NCBI RefSeq assembly: GCF_014653785.1
Contig: NZ_BNAS01000011.1
Coordinates: 1 to 64,000 of the forward strand
Source of the DNA: Promicromonospora soli
GTDB lineage: Bacteria; Actinomycetota; Actinomycetes; Actinomycetales; Cellulomonadaceae
Reading direction: 5' to 3'
Length of the DNA: 64,000 bases
Below the pieces are notes generated by a model. The model ran no database searches and was not told where the DNA came from. It saw nothing but the letters and a program-made list of their open reading frames with translations. This document shows, in pieces, positions 46,255 through 57,189 of the stretch (position 1 is the stretch's first letter; every line of letters starts with the position of its first letter). Made by a program: the position numbers and the translations under genes.

Positions 46255-47433
46255 ATGACTAAGAACTCCCTTGGTATCGCCGTCATCGGTGCCGGAATGG
46301 TCGGACGTGCCCACGCCGCCGGCTACCGTGCCGCCAGCCAGCTCTACGATCTCGACCTGCCGGACATCCGGCTGGTCGCGATCGCGGACACCCATGAGCC
46401 GTTCGCGGTCGACGGCGCCCGGCGCTTCGGCTACGAACGCGCGGAGACCTCGTGGCAGGCGATCGTGGAGGCGCCCGACGTCGACGTGGTCTCGGTGGCG
46501 ATCGCGAACGTGCTGCACAGACCGGTCGTGGAGGCACTGCTCGCAGCCGGGAAGCACGTCCTGTGCGAGAAGCCGCTGGCGCCGTCGGTGGAGGACGCAA
46601 AGGCGATGGTGGCGGCCGCCGAGACCGCCGACAGCCAGTCCGGCGTCGGCTTCTCCTTCCGCCGCACCCCCGGGATCAATGCGATCCGCGAGCAGGTCCA
46701 GGCCGGCGCGATCGGCGACCTGCGGCACTTCAACGGCCACTACTGGTGCGACTACGCGCAGGATCCGAAGAACCCGATCAGCTGGCGCTACAAGGGCGCC
46801 CCCGGGACGGGCGCGCTCGCCGACATCGGCAGCCACATGATCGACCTGGGGGAGTACCTCTGCGGGCCGATCGCGAGCGTGAGCGGGGCGGTCTTCCAGA
46901 CGTTCACCCGTGAGCGCCCGAAGCCGCTCGGCGCGACCGTCGGTCACGCCGGCGGGGCGGTCAGCGACGAGACCGAGCCGGTGGAGAACGAGGACATCGC
47001 CACCTTCACCGCCACCTTCGCCGGCGGTGCCGTCGGCACGTTCTCCATCAGCCGGGTCGCGCACGGGCTCCCGAACGGCCTGGGGTTCGAGATCTTCGGC
47101 GGCACGGGTGCCGCTGGGTTCGACCTCAACCGGCCCGGCGAGTTCACCTTCGCCGACCAGAGCGCCGGCAGCCGGACCAACGGCTACCGCCAGGTGCTCA
47201 TCGGCCCCCAGCACCCCGGCATCCTCAAGGGCATCCCGATGGACTTCCCGTCCGTGGGCCACGGCCAGAACGAGCTGTTCGCCTGGCAGGCCCGAGCGTT
47301 CCTGGACCAGGTCGCCGGCCTCGGAAAGCTCCCGACCGTCCCGTCGCTCGCGCACGGCCTCCACAACATGGAGATCCTCGCCGCCGTGAGCGAGTCCGCC
47401 GCCGACGGCGGCAAGACGGTCACTCTCGCCTGA
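46255..47433 (+). CDS. Gfo/Idh/MocA family oxidoreductase (inositol dehydrogenase-like)
   Basis: The 392-residue NAD(P)-dependent dehydrogenase has the Rossmann motif VIGAGMVGRAH (10-20) and the catalytic-region CEKPLAPS (EKP at 105-107). It is longer than B. subtilis-type IolG and starts MTKNSLGIAVIG. From its place in the operon it probably oxidises myo-inositol or another inositol isomer to the keto form (inosose). A role on scyllo- or D-chiro-inositol is equally compatible. The AGAAAG site is weak and 7 nt upstream. Confidence 0.88.
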   Translation: MTKNSLGIAVIGAGMVGRAHAAGYRAASQLYDLDLPDIRLVAIADTHEPFAVDGARRFGYERAETSWQAIVEAPDVDVVSVAIANVLHRPVVEALLAAGKHVLCEKPLAPSVEDAKAMVAAAETADSQSGVGFSFRRTPGINAIREQVQAGAIGDLRHFNGHYWCDYAQDPKNPISWRYKGAPGTGALADIGSHMIDLGEYLCGPIASVSGAVFQTFTRERPKPLGATVGHAGGAVSDETEPVENEDIATFTATFAGGAVGTFSISRVAHGLPNGLGFEIFGGTGAAGFDLNRPGEFTFADQSAGSRTNGYRQVLIGPQHPGILKGIPMDFPSVGHGQNELFAWQARAFLDQVAGLGKLPTVPSLAHGLHNMEILAAVSESAADGGKTVTLA

Positions 47434-47463
47434 CACCAAGAACCAGCACCAAGGAGTATCGAT

Positions 47464-48483
47464 ATGAAGCTCGGCGCCTACACCGCCTGCCTGCACGACA
47501 AGACCCTCGACGACGCGCTGTCCATCCTTGGTGGCCTCGGCCTGACCTCGGTCGAGGTGAACTCCGGCGGGTTCATCGGCACACCGCACTGCCCTGTCGA
47601 CGAGCTGCTCGAGAGCGAGGACGCACGCCGCGACTACCTCGCGACCTTCGACCGGCACGGGATCGAGCTCACCGCCCTCAACTGCAACGGCAACCCCCTC
47701 CACCCCGACGAGGAGGTGCGGTCCAAGCACGCCGAGGACGTACGGCGGTCGATCCGGCTCGCGGCGCTGCTCGGCGTGAAGACGGTCATCACCATGTCCG
47801 GGCTCCCCGGGTCGGAGCCCGGGACGACCCGTCCGTCGTGGAACGTCATCCCGTGGGACTCCGCCTACAAGGAGAGCCTCGACTACCAGTGGAACGAGGT
47901 CGCCGTCCCGTACTGGACGGAGATCCAGCTCCTCGCCGCGGAGAACGACGTCAACGTCGCCATCGAGATGCACCCCCACAACCTGGTCTTCAACCCGGCA
48001 ACGCTCAAGCGCCTCGCCGAGCTGACGACCCCCGAGGGCGGCCGCACTCACGTGGGTGCGGAGATGGACCCCAGCCACCTCTTCTGGCAGTGGATCGACC
48101 CTGTGGCGGCGATCGAGGAGCTCGGAGACCTGGTGTTCTTCGCCGCGGCCAAGGACACGCTCATCCACGAGACCGCCCAGGTCAACGGCGTCCTCGACGA
48201 CCGGTTCGAGTGGATCCCCGAAGAGGAGAACCCGGTCGGCCTCGGCGGCCACTACACCGTGACCCGCTGGCCGGCGGTGCCGGGCTGGTCGTTCGTCGCC
48301 GTCGGTCGCGGCCACGACGTGGAGTTCTGGAGCCGGTTCCTGACGGCGCTGCACAAGGCCAACCCGGACCTGCACGTCAACATCGAGCACGAGGACGCGT
48401 CGTTCGGCCAGATCGAGGGCATCGAGTTCGCCGCCCAGAACCTGGTCGAGGCCGGCCGGCGCTCCGGCGTCGTCGAGCACTGA
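47464..48483 (+). CDS. Sugar phosphate isomerase/epimerase family protein (inositol operon)
   Basis: The 339-residue TIM barrel of the AP-endonuclease-2 fold has NVAIEMHPHNLVFNPATLKRL, HVGAEMDPSHLFWQ and KDTLIHE, supplying the Glu, Asp and His metal ligands expected of isomerases and dehydratases in this family. It lacks the characteristic N-terminus of IolE (inosose dehydratase), although it may provide that reaction. An AAGGAG ribosome site precedes the ATG by 8 nt. Its position after the oxidoreductase suggests that it acts on the ketoinositol product. Confidence 0.85.
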   Translation: MKLGAYTACLHDKTLDDALSILGGLGLTSVEVNSGGFIGTPHCPVDELLESEDARRDYLATFDRHGIELTALNCNGNPLHPDEEVRSKHAEDVRRSIRLAALLGVKTVITMSGLPGSEPGTTRPSWNVIPWDSAYKESLDYQWNEVAVPYWTEIQLLAAENDVNVAIEMHPHNLVFNPATLKRLAELTTPEGGRTHVGAEMDPSHLFWQWIDPVAAIEELGDLVFFAAAKDTLIHETAQVNGVLDDRFEWIPEEENPVGLGGHYTVTRWPAVPGWSFVAVGRGHDVEFWSRFLTALHKANPDLHVNIEHEDASFGQIEGIEFAAQNLVEAGRRSGVVEH

Positions 48484-48502
48484 CACCCCAAGGAGCACCG
48501 GC

Positions 48503-49447
48503 ATGACCAACTACCTGACCCGCGAGGCCACGACGCCGGACCTGACCGACGAGCAGTGGGACCGCCTGCTCGAGGTGCGGGCCACCGACCCCACCGCGAT
48601 CGCGCGGGGGTACGCGACCCGGCGCCGCCCGGAGCCGCTGCTCTCGACGAAGCGGACGTTGTTCCTCGTCGCGGCCGACCACCCGGCGCGAGGTGCGCTC
48701 GCCTCGGGCGGGAACCCGATGGCGATGGCTGACCGCCGGACGCTTCTTGCGCGTCTCGTCACCGCACTGGAGAACCCGGATGTCGACGGCGTGCTCGGGA
48801 CCCCGGACGTGATCGAGGAGCTGCTGCTTCTCGGGGCGCTCGAGGGCAAGGTCGTGATCGGATCGATGAACCGCGGCGGCCTCGACGGAGCGACGTGGAC
48901 CATGGACGACCGTTTCACCGCGTACGACGCCGCCAGCATCGCCGCGTGTCGGCTCGAGGGCGGCAAGATGCTGCTGCGCATCGACGACCAGGATGTGCTG
49001 ACGGCGGACACCATCGAGGGCTGCTCGATCGCCGTGAGCGAGCTCGCGGCCCTCGGGCTCATCTCGATGGTCGAGCCGCTGCCGTACCGCTTCGAGGACG
49101 ACGGCAGGCGCACGCTCCTCAAGGACGCCAAGTCCCTCGCCCGGGCGGTCACCGTGGCCAGCGGTCTGGGCACCACGAGCGCCTTCACCTGGCTCAAGAT
49201 GCCCGCCTGCGACGATCCCGAGGTGGTGTTCGGCGCCACGACGCTGCCCTGCGTCGTCCTGGGCGGCGTGCCCAGCGCTGACCCGGAGCGGGACCTGAAG
49301 GACTGGGGCCGTGCACTGGTGCAGCCCACGGTGCGGGGCCTCGTCGTCGGCCGGGCCCTCCTCTACCCGCCCGACGGCGACGTCGCCGCTGCCGTTGCCT
49401 CGGCCGCCGCGGTACTCCATGCCGCTCATTCGGCACGACAGATATGA
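48503..49447 (+). CDS. Cgl0159-family (beta/alpha)8 protein, probable aldolase of inositol catabolism
   Basis: The 314-residue barrel protein resembles the Cgl0159 family found in corynebacterial iol clusters. It contains LFLVAADHPARGALA near residue 50, GVLGTPDVIEELLLLG and TTSAFTWLKMPAC, where the Lys is a candidate Schiff-base residue as in class I aldolases. No classical IolJ is in the operon, so cleavage of 2-deoxy-5-keto-gluconate-6-phosphate is a reasonable guess. AAGGAG precedes the ATG. The stop overlaps the next frame as ATGA. Confidence 0.82.
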   Translation: MTNYLTREATTPDLTDEQWDRLLEVRATDPTAIARGYATRRRPEPLLSTKRTLFLVAADHPARGALASGGNPMAMADRRTLLARLVTALENPDVDGVLGTPDVIEELLLLGALEGKVVIGSMNRGGLDGATWTMDDRFTAYDAASIAACRLEGGKMLLRIDDQDVLTADTIEGCSIAVSELAALGLISMVEPLPYRFEDDGRRTLLKDAKSLARAVTVASGLGTTSAFTWLKMPACDDPEVVFGATTLPCVVLGGVPSADPERDLKDWGRALVQPTVRGLVVGRALLYPPDGDVAAAVASAAAVLHAAHSARQI

Positions 49448-49458
49448 AGGAGCATCTT

Positions 49459-50577
49459 GTGACCGACACCCATTCCGCCGCACGCGCGGACGCGAGCTCG
49501 ATCGTCGACGACGCGCTCCCGCCTACCCTGCGGGCCGCTCGCACCACCCTGACGGCCCTGTGGAACGACTCCGCGGACCTCGACGAGCTGCGCCGGTCGA
49601 TCGAGTACGGGGCGGTCGGCGCGACGTGCAACCCCGTCATCGCACTGACGACGATCGGCCGCCACCTCGACGAGTGGGGCCCGCGCCTGCGGCAGATCGC
49701 CGCGGAGAACCCGACGTTCTCCGAGTCCCAGGTGGGCTGGGCAGCGGTCGAGCAGATGTCGGTCGAGGCTGCGGCGCTCCTCGAGCCCGCGTTCGTCGAG
49801 CATGCCGGCCGCAACGGGCGCCTGTCGATCCAGACGGACCCGCGGCTCCACAACAACCCCGAGGCGCTCGTTGCGCAGGCCGAGCGGTTCCACGCCTTGG
49901 CCCCCAACATGATCGTCAAGATCCCGGCGACCAGCTCGGGCATCGTGGCCATCGAGGAGGCGACGTACCGGGGCGTCAGCATCAACGCCACCGTGTCCTT
50001 CACCGTCGCCCAGGCAGTGGCCGTCGCCGAGGCGATCGAGCGCGGCTTGGACCGCCGCGACGCCGAGGGCAAGGACACGGCGTCGATGGGTCCCGTCTGC
50101 ACCATCATGGGCGGCCGTCTCGACGACTGGCTCAAGGCGGTCGCCGTGCGCGACCGGGTGCTCCTCGACCCCGGCGTGCTCGAGTGGGGCGGCGTCGCGG
50201 CCCTGAAGAAGGCCTACCGCACCTTCACCGAGCGGGGTCTGCGCACCCGCGTGCTCTCCGCCGCGTTCCGCAACCAGCTCCAGTGGAGCGAGCTCGTCGG
50301 CGGCGACCTTGTCGTGTCACCCCCGTTCGACTGGCAGGTCCGCATCAACGCCAACCCGTTCGACGCCGCACGCCGCATCGACGTACCCGTCGACCAGGAG
50401 ATCGTCGACACCCTCTATGAGCGGCTCCCCGAGTTCCGCAAGGCCTACGACGTCGACGGGCTCACGCCTGCGGAGTTCGACGAGTTCGGCGCCACCCGCC
50501 ATACGCTGCGCCAGTTCCTGGCGGCGACCGCCGACCTCGACGCCCTCGTGCGGGACCAGATCCTGCCCTCCGTCTGA
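49459..50577 (+). CDS. Transaldolase family protein (inositol operon)
   Basis: The 372-residue protein of the transaldolase/fructose-6-phosphate aldolase family has the N-terminal GAVGATCNPVIAL segment and NMIVKIPATSSG with the Schiff-base Lys, followed by GVSINATVSFTVAQA. It would transfer or cleave a three-carbon ketol unit. Transaldolases are not standard in iol operons, and this one follows directly after the Cgl0159-type gene. I chose the GTG at 49459 because AAGGAG is 7 nt upstream; an ATG at 49444 overlapping the previous stop is also in frame. Confidence 0.88.
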   Translation: MTDTHSAARADASSIVDDALPPTLRAARTTLTALWNDSADLDELRRSIEYGAVGATCNPVIALTTIGRHLDEWGPRLRQIAAENPTFSESQVGWAAVEQMSVEAAALLEPAFVEHAGRNGRLSIQTDPRLHNNPEALVAQAERFHALAPNMIVKIPATSSGIVAIEEATYRGVSINATVSFTVAQAVAVAEAIERGLDRRDAEGKDTASMGPVCTIMGGRLDDWLKAVAVRDRVLLDPGVLEWGGVAALKKAYRTFTERGLRTRVLSAAFRNQLQWSELVGGDLVVSPPFDWQVRINANPFDAARRIDVPVDQEIVDTLYERLPEFRKAYDVDGLTPAEFDEFGATRHTLRQFLAATADLDALVRDQILPSV

Positions 50578-50597
50578 GTCACCCGGTACGCCAGCAC

Positions 50598-51551
50598 ATG
50601 AACACCACACCCGCGACCTTCGACGTCATCACGGTCGGCCGCGTCGGCGTCGACATCTACCCGCTCCAGGACGGCGTGGGCCTCGAGGACGTCGAGACTT
50701 TCGGCAAGTACCTCGGCGGCAGCGCCACCAACGTGGCGATCGCCGCCGCCCGGCACGGCCACCGCACCGCTGTCATCACCCGCACCGGCTCCGACCCCTT
50801 CGGACGCTTCGTGCGGCGCGAGCTCGTCCGCCTCGGCGTCTCCGACGCGTTCGTCGGCGTCGAGCTGGACCTGCTCACGCCCGTGACGTTCTGCGAGATC
50901 TTCCCGCCTGACAGGTTCCCCCTCTACTTCTACCGGAGGCCGAAGGCCCCAGACCTCGCGATCACCGCGGACTCGCTCGACCTTGACGCGATCCACGACG
51001 CAGGCGTCTTCTGGCTGACGGTCACCGGCCTCACCGAGGAGCCGAGCCGCTCGGCCCACCACGTCGCGTTGACCGCACGCGGCCGGCGACGTCACACCGT
51101 GCTCGACCTCGACTACCGGCCGATGTTCTGGCTCTCGCCGGCGGACGCAACTCGCGAGGTCCAGCGGGCGCTCCCGAACGTGACCGTCGCGGTCGGCAAC
51201 AGCGAGGAGTGCGAGGTCGCGGTCGGCGAGACGGATCCGCACCGTGCCGCCGACGCACTGCTGGAGCACGGGGTCGAGCTCGCGGTCGTGAAGCAGGGGC
51301 CGAAGGGCGTGCTCGCCAAGACCCGCGACAAGACGGTCCAGGTCCCGCCGTTCCCCGTGGAGGTCGTCAACGGCCTGGGTGCGGGCGACGGGTTCGGTGG
51401 AGCGCTCTGCCACGGCCTCCTCGAGGGCTGGGACCTGGAGCAGACCGTGCGGTTCGCGAACGTGGCCGGGGCGATCGTCGCCTCGCGGCGGGAGTGCTCG
51501 ACCGCGATGCCGACCAGCTCCGAGGTCGAGCAGGCACTTCAGGGAGCCTGA
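50598..51551 (+). CDS. iolC: 5-dehydro-2-deoxygluconokinase
   Basis: IolC phosphorylates 5-dehydro-2-deoxygluconate at C6. The 317-residue PfkB kinase has GRVGVDIYPLQDG near the N-terminus, FGKYLGGSATNVAIAAARHG, and the C-terminal signature NGLGAGDGFGGALCHG with the catalytic Asp. The GRVGxDxYP start is specific to IolC-type PfkB kinases. It stands between the transaldolase gene and iolA. Confidence 0.93.
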   Translation: MNTTPATFDVITVGRVGVDIYPLQDGVGLEDVETFGKYLGGSATNVAIAAARHGHRTAVITRTGSDPFGRFVRRELVRLGVSDAFVGVELDLLTPVTFCEIFPPDRFPLYFYRRPKAPDLAITADSLDLDAIHDAGVFWLTVTGLTEEPSRSAHHVALTARGRRRHTVLDLDYRPMFWLSPADATREVQRALPNVTVAVGNSEECEVAVGETDPHRAADALLEHGVELAVVKQGPKGVLAKTRDKTVQVPPFPVEVVNGLGAGDGFGGALCHGLLEGWDLEQTVRFANVAGAIVASRRECSTAMPTSSEVEQALQGA

Positions 51552-51655
51552 CGACGTCCCACACTGACCGTTTCCCCTCCCCAGAGCGGTTCGAGGAGTT
51601 CCGCTCCGTCCGAGCCGTGACCACCGCCTGACCGCAAAGGAAGCAGAGAACCACC

Positions 51656-53206
<1,551 letters not shown>

Positions 53207-53239
53207 CGACGCACGGATCACAAAGGAGTGAGGCACGCG

Positions 53240-54178
53240 ATGCACGCACGCAACGCATGGTTCCGCCCGCGCGGGACGCTCTCCCAGGACGGCTGGAAGA
53301 GCGTCGTCGAGGCGACGCTCGACGGCTGGGTGCACACCGGCCTTCGCGTGGCCGACCTCGGCGACGGTGGCTCACGTGACCTGCCCGCCGCCGACGTCGA
53401 GCGGATCGTCGTGCCGCTCACCGGTGGCTGCGAGGTCGCGTGGACCTCGTCCGACGGTTCGGGCGCCGTCGAGTCCGGCACCGTGGAGCTCGAAGGCCGG
53501 TCGTCCGTCTTCGACGGTCCGACCGACGTCGTCTACCTCCCCGTCGGGACGGAGGCGGTGATCTCCGGTCCGGGCCGCGTCGCCGTCGCGGAGGCCCCGG
53601 CGACCGAGCGGCACCAGCTGCGGGTGATCGCCAAGGACGAGGTGCCGGTCGAGCTCCGGGGCGCCGGCCGGTCGAGCCGGCAGGTGCACAACTTCGGCAC
53701 GCCCGGCGTGCTCGACGCTGAGAAGCTGATCGTGTGCGAGGTGATCACGCCGGCCGAGAACTGGTCGTCGTACCCAGCACACAAGCACGACGAGCACATC
53801 GCGGGCCACGAGTCGCGGCTCGAGGAGATCTACTACTTCGAGTCGGCCCCCGCGCGCGGCCTCGACGCGCCCGCGGACGCCGAGCCGTTCGGCATGTTCG
53901 CCACCTACTCCTCGCCCGCCGGCGAGATCGACGTGACCTCGATCGTGCACACGGGCGACGTCGCGCTCGTGCCGTACGGCTACCACGGCCCGGCCGTCGC
54001 GGCACCCGGTTACGACCTCTACTACATCAACGTCATGGCCGGGCCCGACGCCGAGCGCGAGTGGCTCATCAGCGACGACCCCGCCCACGCGTGGGTCCGC
54101 TCCAGCTGGCAGACCCAGACCATCGACCCCCGGCTGCCCTACACGGCCCGCCAGGCCACCCACCAGGAAGGACTGTGA
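53240..54178 (+). CDS. iolB: 5-deoxy-glucuronate isomerase
   Basis: IolB isomerises 5-deoxyglucuronate to 5-dehydro-2-deoxygluconate, the IolC substrate. The 312-residue bicupin has HNFGTPGVLDAEKLIVCEVITP, the metal-binding YPAHKHDE and EEIYYFE blocks and a late YGYHGPAVAAPGYDLYYINVMAGP, all IolB hallmarks. The ATG at 53240 has an AAGGAG site 11 nt upstream; a GTG at 53228 is in frame but overlaps that site. The stop overlaps iolD as GTGA. Confidence 0.93.
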   Translation: MHARNAWFRPRGTLSQDGWKSVVEATLDGWVHTGLRVADLGDGGSRDLPAADVERIVVPLTGGCEVAWTSSDGSGAVESGTVELEGRSSVFDGPTDVVYLPVGTEAVISGPGRVAVAEAPATERHQLRVIAKDEVPVELRGAGRSSRQVHNFGTPGVLDAEKLIVCEVITPAENWSSYPAHKHDEHIAGHESRLEEIYYFESAPARGLDAPADAEPFGMFATYSSPAGEIDVTSIVHTGDVALVPYGYHGPAVAAPGYDLYYINVMAGPDAEREWLISDDPAHAWVRSSWQTQTIDPRLPYTARQATHQEGL

Positions 54179-56082
54179 CGACCGTGCAGACCAAGCGGAT
54201 GACGGTGGCCCAGGCCCTCGTCGAGTTCCTCGCCCGCCAGTGGACCGTCGACGGCGACATCCGGGAGCGCACCATACCCGGCGTGTTCGGCATCTTCGGG
54301 CACGGCAACGTCGCCGGCATCGGCCAGGCCCTGCGTCAGGCGAACGAGCTCGAGCCCGACCTGATGCCGTACTACCAGGCCCGCAACGAGCAGGCCATGG
54401 TGCACCAGTCGGTCGGATACGCCCGCATGCACCGCCGTCGCGCGACGTTCGCGTCAGCGGCGTCCGTCGGCCCGGGCGCCGCGAACATGCTGACCGGTGC
54501 CGCTCTTGCCACCAGCAACCGGATGCCGGCCCTGCTGCTGCCGAGCGACACGTTCGCCACGCGCGTGGCCGACCCCGTGCTGCAACAGCTCGAGCTCCCG
54601 CACGACATCGGCGTCCAGGTGACCGACGCCTTCCGCCCGCTGTCACGGTTCTTCGACCGCGTGCAGCGCTCGGAGCAGCTCTACTCGATCGCGCTCGCGG
54701 CGATGCGTGTGCTCACTGACCCCGCCGAGACCGGCGCCGTCACGATCGCTCTCCCCGAGGACGTGCAGGCCGAGGCGTTCGACGTGCCCCTGGAGTTCCT
54801 TCAGGAGCGGGAGTGGCACGTCCGCCGTCCGCTGCCCGAACGGGGTCCGCTCGAGCGTGCGGTCGCCGCCGTCCGCGCGGCGAGGCGGCCCGTCATCGTC
54901 GCCGGCGGCGGCGTCATCTACTCGGGCGCCGAGGACGTGCTGCGCCGCCTCGTCGAGGCGACCGGCATCCCGGTCGGCACGTCACAGGCCGGCGGCGGGT
55001 CGCTGCCGTGGGACCACCCGCAGTACCTCGGCGGCATCGGCGCGACCGGCACGACCGCCGCGAACCGCCTCGCCGCCGACGCCGACCTCGTCATCGGCGT
55101 CGGCACCCGGTACAGCGACTTCACCACCGCCAGCCGCACCGTGTTCCAGGACCCCGGCGTGCGGTTCGTGAACATCAACGTCGCCGCATTCGACGCGTAC
55201 AAGCACGGCTCGCAGCTGCCCGTGGTCGCCGACGCCCGCGAGACCCTGGCGGCCCTGGCCCACGAGCTCGAGGGACACCGCGTGGCGCCGGCCTACACCG
55301 CACGCATCGAGCGCGAGAACCGCGAGTGGGACACAGCCGTCGACACCGCGTTCGCCCCGTCCGGCGCCGACCGGCCCGGCCAGGCCGAGATCATCGGCGC
55401 CGTGCAGGGCGCGAGCGACCCGACCGACGTGATCGTGCAGGCCGCCGGCTCGCTGCCCGGAGACCTGCACAAGCTCTGGCGCGTGCGCGACCCGCTGGGC
55501 TACCACGTCGAGTACGCGTTCTCCTGCATGGGCTACGAGATCGCCGGCGGGCTCGGCGTCCGGCGCGGCGCACCCGACCGCGACGTCATCGTCATGGTCG
55601 GTGACGGCTCGTACCTGATGCTGCACACCGAGCTCGTGACCGCCGTGGCCGAAGGCCTCAAGGTCATCGTCATCATCATCCAGAACCACGGCTACGCCTC
55701 GATCGGGCACCTGTCCGAGACCGTCGGGTCGGACCGGTTCGGCACCAAGTACCGCACCTACGACGAGAACGCCCGCAACTTCGAGGGCACCGAGACCCTC
55801 CCGGTCGACCTCGCCGCTAACGCGCGCTCCTACGGCGTCGACGTCATCGAGGTCGCCCCCGGCCCCAAGTCGATCGAGGAGCTGAAGTCCGCCATCGCGA
55901 CCGCGAAGGCGTCCGATCGGTCGACGGTGATCCACCTCGAGTCCGACCCGCTCGTGTACGCACCGGACGGCGAGGGCTGGTGGGACGTCCCCGTCGCCCC
56001 GGAGGCGGAGCTCGAAGTGACGAGGAGCGCCTACCGCGACTACCTCGTCGACAAGGCCAAGCAGCGACCGCTGCTCGGATGA
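54175..56082 (+). CDS. iolD: 3D-(3,5/4)-trihydroxycyclohexane-1,2-dione acylhydrolase
   Basis: IolD is the thiamine-diphosphate enzyme that opens the cyclitol ring, giving 5-deoxyglucuronate. The 635-residue protein has the TPP-family architecture: IFGHGNVAGIGQAL and ARNEQAMVHQSVGYAR with the catalytic Glu in the N-terminal domain, and GDGSYLMLHTELVTAV with IIIQNHGYASIG in the C-terminal TPP/Mg domain. The GTG start overlaps the iolB stop by 4 nt. It confirms that this operon degrades inositol. Confidence 0.94.
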   Translation: MTTVQTKRMTVAQALVEFLARQWTVDGDIRERTIPGVFGIFGHGNVAGIGQALRQANELEPDLMPYYQARNEQAMVHQSVGYARMHRRRATFASAASVGPGAANMLTGAALATSNRMPALLLPSDTFATRVADPVLQQLELPHDIGVQVTDAFRPLSRFFDRVQRSEQLYSIALAAMRVLTDPAETGAVTIALPEDVQAEAFDVPLEFLQEREWHVRRPLPERGPLERAVAAVRAARRPVIVAGGGVIYSGAEDVLRRLVEATGIPVGTSQAGGGSLPWDHPQYLGGIGATGTTAANRLAADADLVIGVGTRYSDFTTASRTVFQDPGVRFVNINVAAFDAYKHGSQLPVVADARETLAALAHELEGHRVAPAYTARIERENREWDTAVDTAFAPSGADRPGQAEIIGAVQGASDPTDVIVQAAGSLPGDLHKLWRVRDPLGYHVEYAFSCMGYEIAGGLGVRRGAPDRDVIVMVGDGSYLMLHTELVTAVAEGLKVIVIIIQNHGYASIGHLSETVGSDRFGTKYRTYDENARNFEGTETLPVDLAANARSYGVDVIEVAPGPKSIEELKSAIATAKASDRSTVIHLESDPLVYAPDGEGWWDVPVAPEAELEVTRSAYRDYLVDKAKQRPLLG

Positions 56083-56151
56083 CTCCCTGCCCCGCACGAC
56101 GGCGCGCCCGAGCGCCCCGCGTTCCACGCCTAGAGCTGAGAGGACACCACC

Positions 56152-57033
56152 ATGGTGACGATCGCCCTTGACCCCACGCCCTTCCACCACGACAACGGCC
56201 TGCTTGACTTCCCCGATGTCGTGGCCAGGCTCGGTTACGACGCGATGCAGCTCACGCCGCACGCGGACTTCACGCCGTTCTTCCGGTACCCGAAGGCGGA
56301 CGACGGGCTCGTGGCCGCCCTGCGGAAGCGTGCCGCCGATGCCGGGGTCGCGATTCCCGCCATCCTGCCGGTGCAGCGCATCTCGTGGCCCGACGAGCCG
56401 CAGCGCGAGGCGGCCGTGCGGAACTTCCTGCGCGTGATCGAGCTCGCCGTCGAGCTGGAGGTCCCGGTCATCAACACGGAGTTCAGCGGCCGCCCCGAGC
56501 GGTCCGAGGACTCCGAGGCCGCGTTCTACCGGTCGATGGAGGTCATCCTGCCCCGCATCGAGCAGGAGGGCCTGCGCCTGAACATCGACCCGCACCCGGA
56601 CGACTTCGTCGAGGACGGGCTCGAGGCGTGGCGCGTCATCCGCGGCCTGAACTCGGCCTCGGTCGGCTTCGTGTACGTGGGCTCGCACACCTTCCACTAC
56701 GGAGACCGTGCTACCACCCTCGTCCCGGACCTCGGCGACCGCCTCGGGGCTGTCTACGCCGCGGACTCCTTCGACCACCGCCGCTCCCACGGGCTGCGAT
56801 ACATCTCCAACCCGCCGGGCAACACCGCCCGGGTGCACCAGCACCTGCGCATCGGCGACGGCGACGTCGACTGGGTGGAGCTGTTCGGTGAGCTCGCGAG
56901 CACCGGATACCTCGACCGCGACGACGCCCTCATCGTGTCGAACGTCTTCGCCGAGGACGAGGACGCCGAGGAGGTCTCGCGCTTCCAGCTCGTGCGACTG
57001 CGCGGACTCATCGACGCCGCCCGCGCCGCGTAG
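56152..57033 (+). CDS. IolH-like sugar phosphate isomerase/epimerase
   Basis: The 293-residue TIM barrel resembles IolH proteins of inositol clusters: an LTPHADFTPFFRYPKAD segment, EAAVRNFLRVIELAVELEV, NTEFSGRPE, and metal-ligand-like NIDPHPDDF and HTFHYGD segments. The reaction of IolH is not firmly established; isomerisation of an inosose intermediate is the usual suggestion. It is the last gene of the operon, 69 nt after iolD. Confidence 0.82.
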   Translation: MVTIALDPTPFHHDNGLLDFPDVVARLGYDAMQLTPHADFTPFFRYPKADDGLVAALRKRAADAGVAIPAILPVQRISWPDEPQREAAVRNFLRVIELAVELEVPVINTEFSGRPERSEDSEAAFYRSMEVILPRIEQEGLRLNIDPHPDDFVEDGLEAWRVIRGLNSASVGFVYVGSHTFHYGDRATTLVPDLGDRLGAVYAADSFDHRRSHGLRYISNPPGNTARVHQHLRIGDGDVDWVELFGELASTGYLDRDDALIVSNVFAEDEDAEEVSRFQLVRLRGLIDAARAA

Positions 57034-57189
57034 GGGCTTGCTCGCGGGCTCGGAGCTCGGGGGCTATCCACAGGCTTCCCGACTGTGGCGCGCGGATCCG
57101 GGTGGATCTTCATACAGTCGGAGCGGTGGTGATCCGCAGGGGGTCGCGTCGGAAGCGATACCACCAGCGCGAGCTTGGGGGAGGGCGGC

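Noticed and set aside
46084-48510. Open frame of about 800 codons on the minus strand across the oxidoreductase and isomerase genes
   Set aside because: Both plus-strand genes have clear family motifs, ribosome sites and operon spacing; the minus frame has none.
57063-57072. DnaA box before the Tad ATPase gene
   Set aside because: A single TATCCACAG match in a short gap; one such site is expected by chance at this length and has no partner.
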